Assembly: GCF_022965805.1 (NCBI RefSeq)
Contig: NW_027331263.1
Coordinates: 310,001 to 374,000 of the forward strand
DNA length: 64,000 bases
Source of the DNA: Primulina eburnea
Taxonomy: Eukaryota > Streptophyta > Magnoliopsida > Lamiales > Gesneriaceae
Direction: 5' to 3'
The position numbers and the translations under genes were made by a program. The notes under the pieces were generated by a model. The model saw nothing but the letters and a program-made list of their open reading frames with translations. It had not been told where the DNA came from and ran no database searches. Positions 23,217-37,200 of this stretch are shown here, one piece after another (the stretch's first letter is position 1; each line of letters opens with the position of its first letter).

Positions 23217-25284
23217 TGAAAGCGGACCGGTTACGGTGGCCGGAACGCAACGGAAGCATAAATTTTCGAAAAAGACATGAAATTTCGGCCACCTTGATTG
23301 TTTGTGTAATATTTACAAACAACACCAAAACATACATAGGGTGTTAGAAATTTCATTACCTATCAACTTCAAGAAGTTGATGATGGCACCAACTTTGTTG
23401 TGAACAACAAAGCTCTTCAAATGGAAGACAAGTCTACAAGCTCACCTTCCTCTTCAAGAATTAGGCCCACCACTTAGCTATGTAAATCCCCTCTTGATTT
23501 GCACTAGAAAATCAAAAGGATTTTCAAGGAGAAATTTTGTTCTCAACAAATTGAAGAACACAATGAAGAAAAATTTGAGAGAGAAGAGGGAAGAAGTTTC
23601 GGCCAAGAGGAGGAGGGAATGAGGGAGTGAAGTCTAGACTTGGGTGTGGGAAAAGTTGGGAGACAAAAGTTGCATGCTTTTGAATTTTTTAATAAAAAGT
23701 ATTCCACACCTCTTCACCTCCCAAGCATGCAAACCCTAGCATGTCATGCATATATAATATGGTTTTTAACACATTAAAAACCATGGACTAAATTTTAATT
23801 ATCTCAAACACATTTGAGATTAATTAAATACTACTTGAATTTATTCAAGTCCCACTAGTTAAATAATTATTTTAATTGAGCTCTACTAGACTCAATATTA
23901 TTAATTCAACACTTGAATTATATTTAATTATTTGGACTCTACTAGGTCCACTTGTGTTTAATTAATTCAACACTTGAATTAATTTAATTTAGTCCCCAAT
24001 AATGTTTATGAAAATCACAATTTTCAACTACATTATTTACTTGGCCAAATTTTAATCTTAGGAACACTTCCATAAATTAAAATTTATATTTCTCTCTTAG
24101 AAGTCAAACTTCTATTTTTCTTAACGCTTATAAACACATTTATAAGCCGTTCAACACATTGAACTATTTTACTTCTCATCGGGATTTACTAAGCAAGTAC
24201 TTGTGTGGCCCTCAATGGTTCATTGATACAACTAGCCGTGGGTTCACATCTCTATGTGATTCGGACTAAACATGTCCTTATTCGAGCATACCCCAATTGC
24301 TCCATTCTTACTTATCAACTCCTTGATAGTAAGAACGTCAGAACTCAAGTCTGATAGTACCCAACCAATCACGTTAAACTCCTAGCAGCATCGCTTACGT
24401 GATTCCCTAGGTATCACATGATAGTGCCTGCAAGAACCATTCAATTATGGTTAGCGTACAGTACGGTCCCTTCAACTCATATATCCCGACCGATTCGACA
24501 ACTATTGGTTTATCGAGAGTTGTCAATGAAACGATACTATGTGTCATGTTGTGGTTGCATCGATGGTGTAATCTATGAAACCCCTTTCATAATTACCACC
24601 ATACTCTGATCAGAGATTTCAACCCACACATACATGAAAAACACATAGGATATCCATACCCGTAGGTAAGCGGTGAATCCCCGACTACAATGCATCGACT
24701 CCTATATGTTTCGCCGTAACACCCAATCTTGCCACCTAAAGACCCCATAAGAGTCGGTAAACAAGTCAAAGTGAAACGCTAGCACATAGAGTCTCAATGT
24801 TGTCCCGGGTCATAAGGACTAATGGTGTACAACCATAAACCAGGACTTTTCCACTCGATAAGTGAGAACCACTTGGAAAGTCCTTTTATGGAGGGTTGTT
24901 CAGTGCACTCTACCAGGAGCACCTATCTGCATGCTCGGACATCACAATGTCCCCTACCAATGAAACATGGTACTCACATCGCAGATACTAGTCTCTAACT
25001 CGAGCGGCCTTTATCCTTCTTAGTGGCGGCTGAATCGACTAGGAACAGTTTAGAATATAAAGTATTACAAATATGAGTTTCATGATACTCATCATATGAG
25101 CATCTCATATTCTTTCTACTATTTGTATATTCAAGGGCTTTATCTATGCAGCTAGCATGGGTATAAAGATAAAGATGCGCCAAATTAATAAATTCAAATA
25201 TTATTAAAATAAAGATCGTTTATACAAAGAGTTTCATTGTGAACAGTCGGCCAACACTTGGCTCGACGTGCACCTACTCTAACA
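23217..25284 (-). repeat. Copia 5' LTR (right copy)
   Basis: 2068 bp, TG...CA on the minus strand (TGTTAGAG at 25284, ...CTTTCA at 23217). It is near-identical to the left LTR over 1.78 kb: about six differences, roughly 0.3% by eye. On the plus-strand side the satellite resumes directly with ccctccccttcttag. Confidence 0.95.
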
Positions 25285-28200
25285 CCCTCCCCTTCTTAGT
25301 CCTAGACAACACCAAAATAAAGTCCGTAGAAATGTCAATCCTAGTTCTTTTTAAAAATAACACGCAAAAGTGTTCCCAAAGTTCTATTGACAACTTCAGT
25401 TTGTCCATCCGTTTGTGGATGACAAGTAGTAGAAAACAACAATTTTGTGTCAAGTTTAGCCCATAAAGTATTCCAAAAGTAACTCAAGAATTTAACATCG
25501 CGACCAGAAACAATAGTCCAAGGCATGCCATGCAACCTAGAGACTTCTCTAAAGAACAAATCCGCAATGTTTGAAGCATCATCGGTTTTATGACAAGCTA
25601 TAAAATGTGTCATCTTAGAGAATCTATCCACAACAACAAAAATAGAATCCTTCCCTTCTTAGTCCTAGACAACCACAAAATAAAGTCCATAGAAATGTCA
25701 ATCCAAGTTCTTTTTAAGAATAACACGCAAAAGTGTTCCCAAAGTTCTATTGACAACTTCAGTTTGTCCATCTGTTTGAGCATGACAAGTAGTAGAAAAC
25801 ACCAATTTTGTGCCAATTTTAGCCCATAAAGTCTTCCAAAAGTAACTCAAGAATTTAACATCGCGACCAGAAACAATAGTCCTAGGCATGCCATGCAACC
25901 TAACGACTTCTCTAAAGAACAAATCCGCAATGTTTGAAGCATCATCGGTTTTATGACAGGCTATAAAATGTGCCATCTTAGAGAATCTATCCACAACAAC
26001 AAAAATAGAATCACTCCCCTTCTTAGACCTAGCAACCCCAAAATAAAGTCCATAGAAATGTCAATCCAAGTTCTTTTTAAGAATAGCACGCAAAAGTGTT
26101 CCCAAAGTTCTATTGACAACTTCAGTTTGTCCATCCTGTTTGAGCATGACAAGTAGTAGAAAACAACAATTTTGTGCCAAGTTTAGCCCATAAAGTCTTC
26201 CAAAAGTAACTCAAGAATTTAACATCGCGACCAGAAACAATTGTCCTAGGCATGCCATGCAACCTAGCGACTTCTCTAAAGAACAAATCCGCAATGTTTG
26301 AAGCATCATCGGTTTTATGACAAGCTATAAAATGTGCCATCTTAGAGAATCTATCCACAACAACAAAAATAGAATCCCTCCCCTTCTTAGTCCTAGACAA
26401 CCCCAAAATAAAGTCCGTAGAAATGTCAATCCAAGTTCTTTTTAAGAATAACACGCAAAAGTGTTCCCAAAGTTCTATTGACAACTTCAGTTTGTCCATC
26501 CGTTTGAGGATGACAAGTAGTAGAAAACAACAATTTTGTGCCAAGTTTAGCCCATAAAGTATTCCAAAAGTAACTCAAGAATTTAACATCGCGACCAGAA
26601 ACAATAGTCCTAGGACATGCCATGCAACCTAGAGACTTCTCTAAAGAACAAATCCGCAATGTTTGAAGCATCATCGGTTTTATGACAAGCTATAAAATGT
26701 GTCATCTTAGAGAATCTATCCACAACAACAAAATAGAATCCTTCCCCTTCTTAGTCCTAGGCAACCCCAAAATAAAGTCCATAGAAATGTCAATCCAAGT
26801 TCTTTTTAAGAATAGCACGCAAAAGTGTTCCCAAAGTTCTATTGACAACTTCAGTTTGTCCATCCGTTTGAGGATGACAAGTAGTAGAAAACAACAATTT
26901 TGTGCCAAGTTTAGCCCATAAAGTATTCCAAAAGTAACTCAAGAATTTAACATCGCGACCAGAAACAATAGTCCTAGGCATGCCATGCAACCTAACGACT
27001 TCTCTAAAGAACAAATCCGCAATGTTTGAAGCATCATCGGTTTAATGACAGCTATAAAATGTGCCATCTTAGAGAATCTATCCACAACAACAAAAATAGA
27101 ATCCCTCCCCTTCTTAGTCCTAGGCAACCCCAAAATAAAGTCCATAGAAATGTCAATCCAAGTTCTTTTTAAGAATAGCACGCAAAAGTGTTCCCAAAGT
27201 TCTATTGACAACTTCAGTTTGTCCATCCTGTTTGAGCATGACAAGTAGTAGAAAACACCAATTTTGTGCCAAATTTAGCCCATAAAGTATTCCAAAAGTA
27301 ACTCAAGAATTTAACATCGCGACCAGAAACAATTGTCCTAGGCATGCCATGCAACCTAGCGACTTCTCTAAAGAACAAATCCGCAATGTTTGAAGCATCA
27401 TCGGTTTTATGACAAGCTATAAAATGTGCCATCTTAGAGAATCTATCCACAACAACAAAAATAGAATCCCTCCCCTTCTTAGTCCTAGGCAACCCAAAAT
27501 AAAGTCCTATAGAAATGTCAATCCAAGTTCTTTTTAAGAATAGCACGCAAAAGTGTTCCCAAAGTTCTATTGACAACTTCAGTTTGTCCATCCGTTTGAG
27601 CATGACAAGTAGTAGAAAACACCAATTTTGTGCCAAATTTAGCCCATAAAGTATTCCAAAAGTAACTCAAGAATTTAACATCGCGACCAGAAACAATTGT
27701 CCTAGGCATGCCATGCAACCTAGCGACTTCTCTAAAGAACAAATCCGCAATGTTTGAAGCATCATCGGTTTTATGACAAGCTATAAAATGTGTCATCTTA
27801 GAGAATCTATCCACAACAACAAAATAGAATCCCTCCCCTTCTTAGTCCTAGACAACCCCATAAATAAAGTCCATAGAAATGTCAATCCAAGTTCTTTTTA
27901 AGAATAGCACGCAAAAGTGTTCCCAAAGTTCTATTGACAACTTCAGTTTGTCCATCCGTTTGAGCATGACAAGTAGTAGAAAACAACAATTTTGTGCCAA
28001 GTTTAGCCCATAAAGTATTCCAAAAGTAACTCAAGAATTTAACATCGCGACCAGAAACAATAGTCCTAGCATGCCATGCAACCTACGACTTCTCTAAAGA
28101 ACAAATCCGCAATGTTTGAAGCATCATCGGTTTTATGACAAGGCTATAAAATGTGCCATCTTAGAGAATCTATCCACAACAACAAAAATAGAATCCCTCC

Positions 28201-31200
28201 CCTTCTTAGTCCTAGGCAACCCCAAAATAAAGTCCATAGAAATGTCAATCCAAGTTCTTTTTAAGAATAACACGCAAAAGTGTTCCCAAAGTTCTATTGA
28301 CAACTTCAGTTTGTCCATCCTGTTTGAGCATGACAAGTAGTAGAAAACAACAATTTTGTGCCAATTTTAGCCCATAAAGTCTTCCAAAAGTAACTCAAGA
28401 ATTTAACATCGCGACCAGAAACAATAGTCCTAGGCATGCCATGCAACCTAACGACTTCTCTAAAGAACAAATCCGCAATGTTTGAAGCATCATCGGTTTA
28501 ATGACAGGCTATAAAATGTGCCATCTTAGAGAATCTATCCACAACAACAAAAATAGAATCCCTCCCCTTCTTAGTCCTAGGCAACCCCAAAATAAAGTCC
28601 ATAGAAATGTCAATCCAAGTTCTTTTTAAGAATAACACGCAAAAGTGTTCCCAAAGTTCTATTGACAACTTCAGTTTGTCCATCCGTTTGAGCATGACAA
28701 GTAGTAGAAAACAACAATTTTGTGCCAAGTTTAGCCCATAAAGTTTTCCAAAAGTAACTCAAGAATTTAACATCGCGACCAGAAACAATTGTCCTAGGCA
28801 TGCCATGCAACCTAGCGACTTCTCTAAAGAACAAATCCGCAATGTTTGAAGCATCATCGGTTTTATGACAAGCTATAAAATGTGCCATCTTAGAGAATCT
28901 ATCCACAACAACAAAATAGAATCCCTCCCCTTCTTAGTCCTAGACAACCCCAAAATAAAGTCCGTAGAAATGTCAATCCAAGTTCTTTTTAAGAATAACA
29001 CGCAAAAGTGTTCCCAAAGTTCTATTGACAACTTCAGTTTGTCCATCCGTTTGAGGATGACAAGTAGTAGAAAACAACAATTTTGTGCCAAGTTTAGCCC
29101 ATAAAGTCTTCCAAAAGTAACTCAAGAATTTAACATCGCGACCAGAAACAATAGTCCTAGGCATGCCATGCAACCTAACGACTTCTCTAAAGAACAAATC
29201 CGCAATGTTTGAAGCATCATCGGTTTAATGACAGGCTATAAAATGTGCCATCTTAGAGAATCTATCCACAACAACAAAAATAGAATCACTCCCCTTCTTA
29301 GTACCTAGGCAACCCCAAAATAAAGTCCATAGAAATGTCAATCCAAGTTCTTTTTAAGAATAGCACGCAAAAGTGTTCCCAAAGTTCTATTGACAACTTC
29401 AGTTTGTCCATCCGTTTGAGGATGACAAGTAGTAGAAAACAACAATTTTGTGCCAAGTTTAGCCCATAAAGTATTCCAAAAGTAACTCAAGAATTTAACA
29501 TCGCGACCAGAAACAATTGTCCTAGGCATGCCATGCAACCTAACGACTTCTCTAAAGAACAAATCCGCAATGTTTGAAGCATCATCGGTTTTATGACAAG
29601 CTATAAAATGTGCCATCTTAGAGAATCTATCCACAACAACAAAAATAGAATCCCTCCCCTTCTTAGTCCTAGGCAACCCCAAAATAAAGTCCATAGAAAT
29701 GTCAATCCAAGTTCTTTTTAAGAATAGCACGCAAAAGTGTTCCCAAAGTTCTATTGACAACTTCAGTTTGTCCATCCGTTTGAGGATGACAAGTAGTAGA
29801 AAACAACAATTTTGTGCCAAGTTTAGCCCATAAAGTCTTCCAAAAGTAACTCAAGAATTTAACATCGCGACCAGAAACAATAGTCCTAGGCATGCCATGC
29901 AACCTACGACTTCTCTAAAGAACAAATCCGCAATGTTTGAAGCATCATCGGTTTAATGACAGGCTATAAAATGTGCCATCTTAGAGAATCTATCCACAAC
30001 AACAAAAATAGAATCCCTCCCCTTCTTAGTCCTAGGCAACCCCAAAATAAAGTCCATAGAAATGTCAATCCAAGTTCTTTTTAAGAATAGCACGCAAAAG
30101 TGTTCCCAAAGTTCTATTGACAACTACAGTTTGTCCATCCGTTTGAGCATGACTAGTAGTAGAAAACAACAATTTTGTGCCAAGTTTAGCCATAAAGTTT
30201 TCAAAAGTAACTCAAGAATTTAACATCGCGACCAGAAACAAAAGTTCTAGGCATTCCATGCAACCTAACGACTTCTCTAAAGTACAAATCCGCAATGTTT
30301 GAAGCATCATCGGTTTTATGACAAGCTATAAAATGTGCCATCTTAGAGAATCTATCCACAACAACAAAAATAGAATCCCTCCCCTTCTTAGTCCTAGACA
30401 ACCCCAAAATAAAGTCCAGTAGAAATGTCAATCCAAGTTCTTTTTAAGAATAGCACGCAAAAGTGTTCCCAAAGTTCTATTGACAACTTCAGTTTGTCCA
30501 TCTGTTTGAGCATGACAAGTAGTAGGAAAACAACAATTTTGTGCCAAGTTTAGCCCATAAAGTATTCCAAAAGTAACTCAAGAATTTAACATCGCGACCA
30601 GAAACAATTGTCCTAGGCATGCCATGCAACCTAGCGACTTCTCTAAAGAACAAATCCGCAATGTTTGAAGCATCATCGGTTTTATGACAAGCTATAAAAT
30701 GTGCCATCTTAGAGAATCTATCCACAACAACAAAAATAGAATCCCTCCCCTTCTTAGTCCTAGGCAACCCAAAATAAAGTCTATAGAAATGTCAATCCAA
30801 GTTCTTTTTAAGAATAGCACGCAAAAGTGTTCCCAAAGTTCTATTGACAACTTCAGTTTGTCCATCCGTTTGAGCATGACAAGTAGTAGAAAACACCAAT
30901 TTTGTGCCAAATTTAGCCCATAAAGTATTCCAAAAGTAACTCAAGAATTTAACATCGCGACCAGAAACAATTGTCCTAGGCATGCCATGCAACCTAGCGA
31001 CTTCTCTAAAGAACAAATCCGCAATGTTTGAAGCATCATCGGTTTTATGACAAGCTATAAAATGTGTCATCTTAGAGAATCTATCCACAACAACAAAATA
31101 GAATCCCTCCCCTTCTTAGTCCTAGACAACCCCAAAATAAAGTCCATAGAAATGTCAATCCAAGTTCTTTTTAAGAATAACACGCAAAAGTGTTCCCAAA

Positions 31201-34200
31201 GTTCTATTGACAACTTCAGTTTGTCCATCCGTTTGAGGATGACAAGTAGTAGAAAACAACAATTTTGTGCCAAGTTTAGCCCATAAAGTCTTCCAAAAGT
31301 AACTCAAGAATTTAACATCGCGACCAGAAACAATAGTCCTAGGCATGCCATGCAACCTACGACTTCTCTAAAGAACAAATCCGCAATGTTTGAAGCATCA
31401 TCGGTTTAATGACAGGCTATAAAATGTGCCATCTTAGAGAATCTATCCACAACAACAAAAATAGAATCCCTCCCCTTCTTAGTCCTAGGCAACCCCAAAA
31501 TAAAGTCCATAGAAATGTCAATCCAAGTTCTTTTTAAGAATAGCACGCAAAAGTGTTCCCAAAGTTCTATTGACAACTACAGTTTGTCCATCCGTTTGAG
31601 CATGACTAGTAGTAGAAAACAACAATTTTGTGCCAAATTTAGCCATAAAGTTTTCAAAAGTAACTCAAGAATTTAACATCGCGACCAGAAACAAAGTTCT
31701 AGGCATGCCATGCAACCTAACGACTTCTCTAAAGAACAAATCCGCAATGTTTGAAGCATCATCGGTTTTATGACAAGCTATAAAATGTGCCATCTTAGAG
31801 AATCTATCCACAACAACAAAAATAGAATCCCTCCCCTTCTTAGTCCTAGCAACCCAAAATAAAGTCCATAGAAATGTCAATCCAAGTTCTTTTTAAGAAT
31901 AGCACGCAAAAGTGTTCCCAAAGTTCTATTGACAACTTCAGTTTGTCCATCCGTTTGAGCATGACAAGTAGTAGAAAACACCAATTTTGTGCCAAATTTA
32001 GCCCATAAAGTATTCCAAAAGTAACTCAAGAATTTAACATCGCGACCAGAAACAATTGTCCTAGGCATGCCATGCAACCTAGCGACTTCTCTAAAGAACA
32101 AATCCGCAATGTTTGAAGCATCATCGGTTTTATGACAAGCTATAAAATGTGTCATCTTAGAGAATCTATCCACAACAACAAAATAGAATCCCTCCCCTTC
32201 TTAGTCCTAGACAACCCAAAATAAAGTCCATAGAAATGTCAATCCAAGTTCTTTTTAAGAATAACACGCAAAAGTGTTCCCAAAGTTCTATTGACAACTT
32301 CAGTTTGTCCATCCGTTTGAGGATGACAAGTAGAAGAAAACAACAATTTTGTGCCAAGTTTAGCCCATAAAGTCTTCCAAAAGTAACTCAAGAATTTAAC
32401 ATCGCGACCAGAAACAATAGTCCTAGGCATGCCATGCAACCTAAGACTTCTCTAAAGAACAAATCCGCAATGTTTGAAGCATCATCGGTTTATGACAAGG
32501 CTATAAAATGTGCCATCTTAGAGAATCTATCCACAACAACAAAAATAGAATCCCTCCCCCTTCTTAGTCCTAGGCAACCCCAAAATAAAGTCCATAGAAA
32601 TGTCAATCCAAGTTCTTTTTAAGAATAGCACGCAAAAGTGTTCCCAAAGTTCTATTGACAACTTCAGTTTGTCCATCCGTTTGAGCATGACAAGTAGTAG
32701 AAAACACCAATTTTGTGCCAATTTTAGCCCATAAAGTCTTCCAAAAGTAACTCAAGAATTTAACATCGCGACCAGAAACAATAGTCCTAGGCATGCCATG
32801 CAACCTAACGACTTCTCTAAAGAACAAATCCGCAATGTTTGAAGCATCATCGGTTTTATGACAGGCTATAAAATGTGCCATCTTAGAGAATCTATCCACA
32901 ACAACAAAAATAGAATCCCTCCCCTTCTTAGTCCTAGGCAACCCCAAAATAAAGTCCATAGAAATGTCAATCCAAGTTCTTTTTAAGAATAGCACGCAAA
33001 AGTGTTCCCAAAGTTCTATTGACAACTTCAGTTTGTCCATCCGTTTGAGCATGACAAGTAGTAGAAAACACCAATTTTGTGCCAAGTTTAGCCCATAAAG
33101 TTTTCCAAAAGTAACTCAAGAATTTAACATCGCGACCAGAAACAATTGTCCTAGGCATGCCATGCAACCTAGCGACTTCTCTAAAGAACAAATCCGCAAT
33201 GTTTGAAGCATCATCGGTTTTATGACAAGCTATAAAATGTGCCATCTTAGAGAATCTATCCACAACAACAAAATAGAATCCCTCCCCTTCTTAGTCCTAG
33301 ACAACCCCAAAATAAAGTCCGTAGAAATGTCAATCCAAGTTCTTTTTAAGAATAACACGCAAAAGTGTTCCCAAAGTTCTATTGACAACTTCAGTTTGTC
33401 CATCCGTTTGAGGATGACAAGTAGTAGAAAACAACAATTTTGTGCCAAGTTTAGCCCATAAAGTCTTCCAAAAGTAACTCAAGAATTTAACATCGCGACC
33501 AGAAACAATAGTCCTAGGCATGCCATGCAACCTAACGACTTCTCTAAAGAACAAATCCGCAATGTTTGAAGCATCATCGGTTTAATGACAAGGCTATAAA
33601 ATGTGCCATCTTAGAGAATCTATCCACAACAACAAAAATAGAATCACTCCCCTTCTTAGTACCTAGGCAACCCCAAAATAAAGTCCATAGAAATGTCAAT
33701 CCAAGTTCTTTTTAAGAATAGCACGCAAAAGTGTTCCCAAAGTTCTATTGACAACTTCAGTTTGTCCATCCGTTTGAGGCATGACAAGTAGTAGAAAACA
33801 ACAATTTTGTGCCAAGTTTAGCCCATAAAGTATTCCAAAAGTAACTCAAGAATTTAACATCGCGACCAGAAACAATTGTCCTAGGCATGCCATGCAACCT
33901 AACGACTTCTCTAAAGAACAAATCCGCAATGTTTGAAGCATCATCGGTTTTATGACAAGCTATAAAATGTGCCATCTTAGAGAATCTATCCACAACAACA
34001 AAAATAGAATCCCTCCCCTTCTTAGTCCTAGACAACCCCAAAATAAAGTCCATAGAAATGTCAATCCAAGTTCTTTTTAAGAATAACACGCAAAAGTGTT
34101 CCCAAAGTTCTATTGACAACTTCAGTTTGTCCATCCGTTTGAGGATGACAAGTAGTAGAAAACAACAATTTTGTGCCAAGTTTAGCCCATAAAGTCTTCC

Positions 34201-37200
34201 AAAAGTAACTCAAGAATTTAACATCGCGACCAGAAACAATAGTCCTAGGCATGCCATGCAACCTACGACTTCTCTAAAGAACAAATCCGCAATGTTTGAA
34301 GCATCATCGGTTTATGACAAGGCTATAAAATGTGCCATCTTAGAGAATCTATCCACAACAACAAAAATAGAATCCCTCCCCTTCTTAGTCCTAGGCAACC
34401 CCAAAATAAAGTCCATAGAAATGTCAATCCAAGTTCTTTTTAAGAATAGCACGCAAAAGTGTTCCCAAAGTTCTATTGACAACTTCAGTTTGTCCATCCG
34501 TTTGAGCATGACAAGTAGTAGAAAACAACAATTTTGTGCCAAGTTTAGCCCATAAAGTATTCAAAAGTAACTCAAGAATTTAACATCGCGACCAGAAACA
34601 AAGTTCTAGGCATTCCATGCAACCTAACGACTTCTCTAAAGAACAAATCCGCAATGTTTGAAGCATCATCGGTTTTATGACAAGCTATAAAATGTGCCAT
34701 CTTAGAGAATCTATCCACAACAACAAAATAGAATCCCTCCCCTTCTTAGTCCTAGACAACCCCAAAATAAAGTCAGTAGAAATGTCAATCCAAGTTCTTA
34801 TTAAGAATAACACGCAAAAGTGTTCCCAAAGTTCTATTGACAACTTCAGTTTGTCCATCTGTTTGAGCATGACAAGTAGTAGGAAAACACCAATTTTGTG
34901 CCAAATTTAGCCATAAAGTATTCCAAAAGTAACTCAAGAATTTAACATCGCGACCAGAAACAATTGTCCTAGGCATGCCATGCAACCTAGTGACTTCTCT
35001 AAAGAACAAATCCGCAATGTTTGAAGCATCATCGGTTTTATAACAAGCTATAAAATGTGCCATCTTAGAGAATCTATCCACAACAACAAAAATAGAATCC
35101 CTCCCCTTCTTAGTCCTAGGCAACCCAAAATAAAGTCCATAGAAATGTCAATCCAAGTTCTTTTTAAGAATAGCACGCAAAAGTGTTCCCAAAGTTCTAT
35201 TGACAACTTCAGTTTGTCCATCCGTTTGAGCATGACAAGTAGTAGAAAACAACAATTTTGTGCCAAGTTTAGCCCATAAAGTATTCCAAAAGTAACTCAA
35301 GAATTTAACATCGCGACCAGAAACAATTGTCCTAGGCATGCCATGCAACCTAGCGACTTCTCTAAAGAACAAATCCGCAATGTTTGAAGCATCATCGGTT
35401 TTATGACAAGCTATAAAATGTGCCATCTTAGAGAATCTATCCACAACAACAAAATAGAATCCCTCCCCTTCTTAGTCCTAGACAACCCCAAAATAAAGTC
35501 CATAGAAATGTCAATCCAAGTTCTTTTTAAGAATAGCACGCAAAAGTGTTCCCAAAGTTCTATTGACAACTTCAGTTTGTCCATCCGTTTGAGGATGACA
35601 AGTAGTAGAAAACAACAATTTTGTGCCAAGTTTAGCCCATAAAGTCTTCCAAAAGTAACTCAAGAATTTAACATCGCGACCAGAAACAATAGTCCTAGGC
35701 ATGCCATGCAACCTAACGACTTCTCTAAAGAACAAATCCGCAATGTTTGAAGCATCATCGGTTTTATGACAGGCTATAAAATGTGCCATCTTAGAGAATC
35801 TATCCACAACAACAAAAATAGAATCCCTCCCCTTCTTAGTCCTAGGCAACCCCAAAATAAAGTCCATAGAAATGTCAATCCAAGTTCTTTTTAAGAATAG
35901 CACGCAAAAGTGTTCCCAAAGTTCTATTGACAACTTCAGTTTGTCCATCCGTTTGAGCATGACAAGTAGTAGAAAACAACAATTTTGTGCCAAGTTTAGC
36001 CCATAAAGTCTTCCAAAAGTAACTCAAGAATTTAACATCGCGACCAGAAACAATAGTCCTAGGCATGCCATGCAACCTAACGACTTCTCTAAAGAACAAA
36101 TCCGCAATGTTTGAAGCATCATCGGTTTTATGACAGGCTATAAAATGTGCCATCTTAGAGAATCTATCCACAACAACAAAAATAGAATCCCTCCCCTTCT
36201 TAGTCCTAGGCAACCCCAAAATAAAGTCCATAGAAATGTCAATCCAAGTTCTTTTTAAGAATAGCACGCAAAAGTGTTCCCAAAGTTCTATTGACAACTT
36301 CAGTTTGTCCATCCGTTTGAGCATGACAAGTAGTAGAAAACAACAATTTTGTGCCAAATTTAGCCCATAAAGTATTCCAAAAGTAACTCAAGAATTTAAC
36401 ATCGCGACCAGAAACAATTGTCCTAGGCATGCCATGCAACCTAGCGACTTCTCTAAAGAACAAATCCGCAATGTTTGAAGCATCATCGGTTTTATGACAA
36501 GCTATAAAATGTGCCATCTTAGAGAATCTATCCACAACAACAAAATAGAATCCCTCCCCTTCTTAGTCCTAGACAACCCCAAAATAAAGTCCATAGAAAT
36601 GTCAATCCAAGTTCTTTTTAAGAATAGCACGCAAAAGTGTTCCCAAAGTTCTATTGACAACTTCAGTTTGTCCATCCGTTTGAGCATGACAAGTAGTAGA
36701 AAACAACAATTTTGTGCCAAGTTTAGCCCATAAAGTATTCCAAAAGTAACTCAAGAATTTAACATCGCGACCAGAAACAATTGTCCTAGGCATGCCATGC
36801 AACCTAACGACTTCTCTAAAGAACAAATCCGCAATGTTTGAAGCATCATCGGTTTTATGACAGGCTATAAAATGTGCCATCTTAGAGAATCTATCCACAA
36901 CAACAAAAATAGAATCCCTCCCCTTCTTAGTACCTAGGCAACCCCAAAATAAAGTCCATAGAAATGTCAATCCAAGTTCTTTTTAAGAATAGCACGCAAA
37001 AGTGTTCCCAAAGTTCTATTGACAACTTCAGTTTGTCCATCCGTTTGAGCATGACAAGTAGTAGAAAACAACAATTTTGTGCCAAGTTTAGCCCATAAAG
37101 TATTCCAAAAGTAACTCAAGAATTTAACATCGCGACCAGAAACAATTGTCCTAGGCATGCCATGCAACCTAACGACTTCTCTAAAGAACAAATCCGCAAT

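Larger units (their letters stand above)
13318..25284 (-). mobile_element. Ty1/copia LTR retrotransposon with nested insertion
   Basis: An element of about 12 kb, minus strand. It has two LTRs of about 2.07 kb, a tRNA-iMet primer site inside the right (5') LTR and a purine tract inside the left (3') LTR. Domain order is gag, zinc knuckle, protease, integrase, reverse transcriptase, RNase H, the copia order. Integrase is separated from RT by a truncated gypsy LTR. The coding part has several frameshifts and a nonsense codon, so it cannot encode its own transposition. No target duplication is visible: the satellite resumes about 60 bases further along the monomer than it stopped, and the left junction is unreliable. 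I do not assign a copia lineage. Confidence 0.93.

Noticed and set aside
22862..23219. Overlapping ORFs on both strands over the copia leader hairpin
   Set aside because: They arise from the GC palindrome and T runs; low-complexity translations without any known domain.
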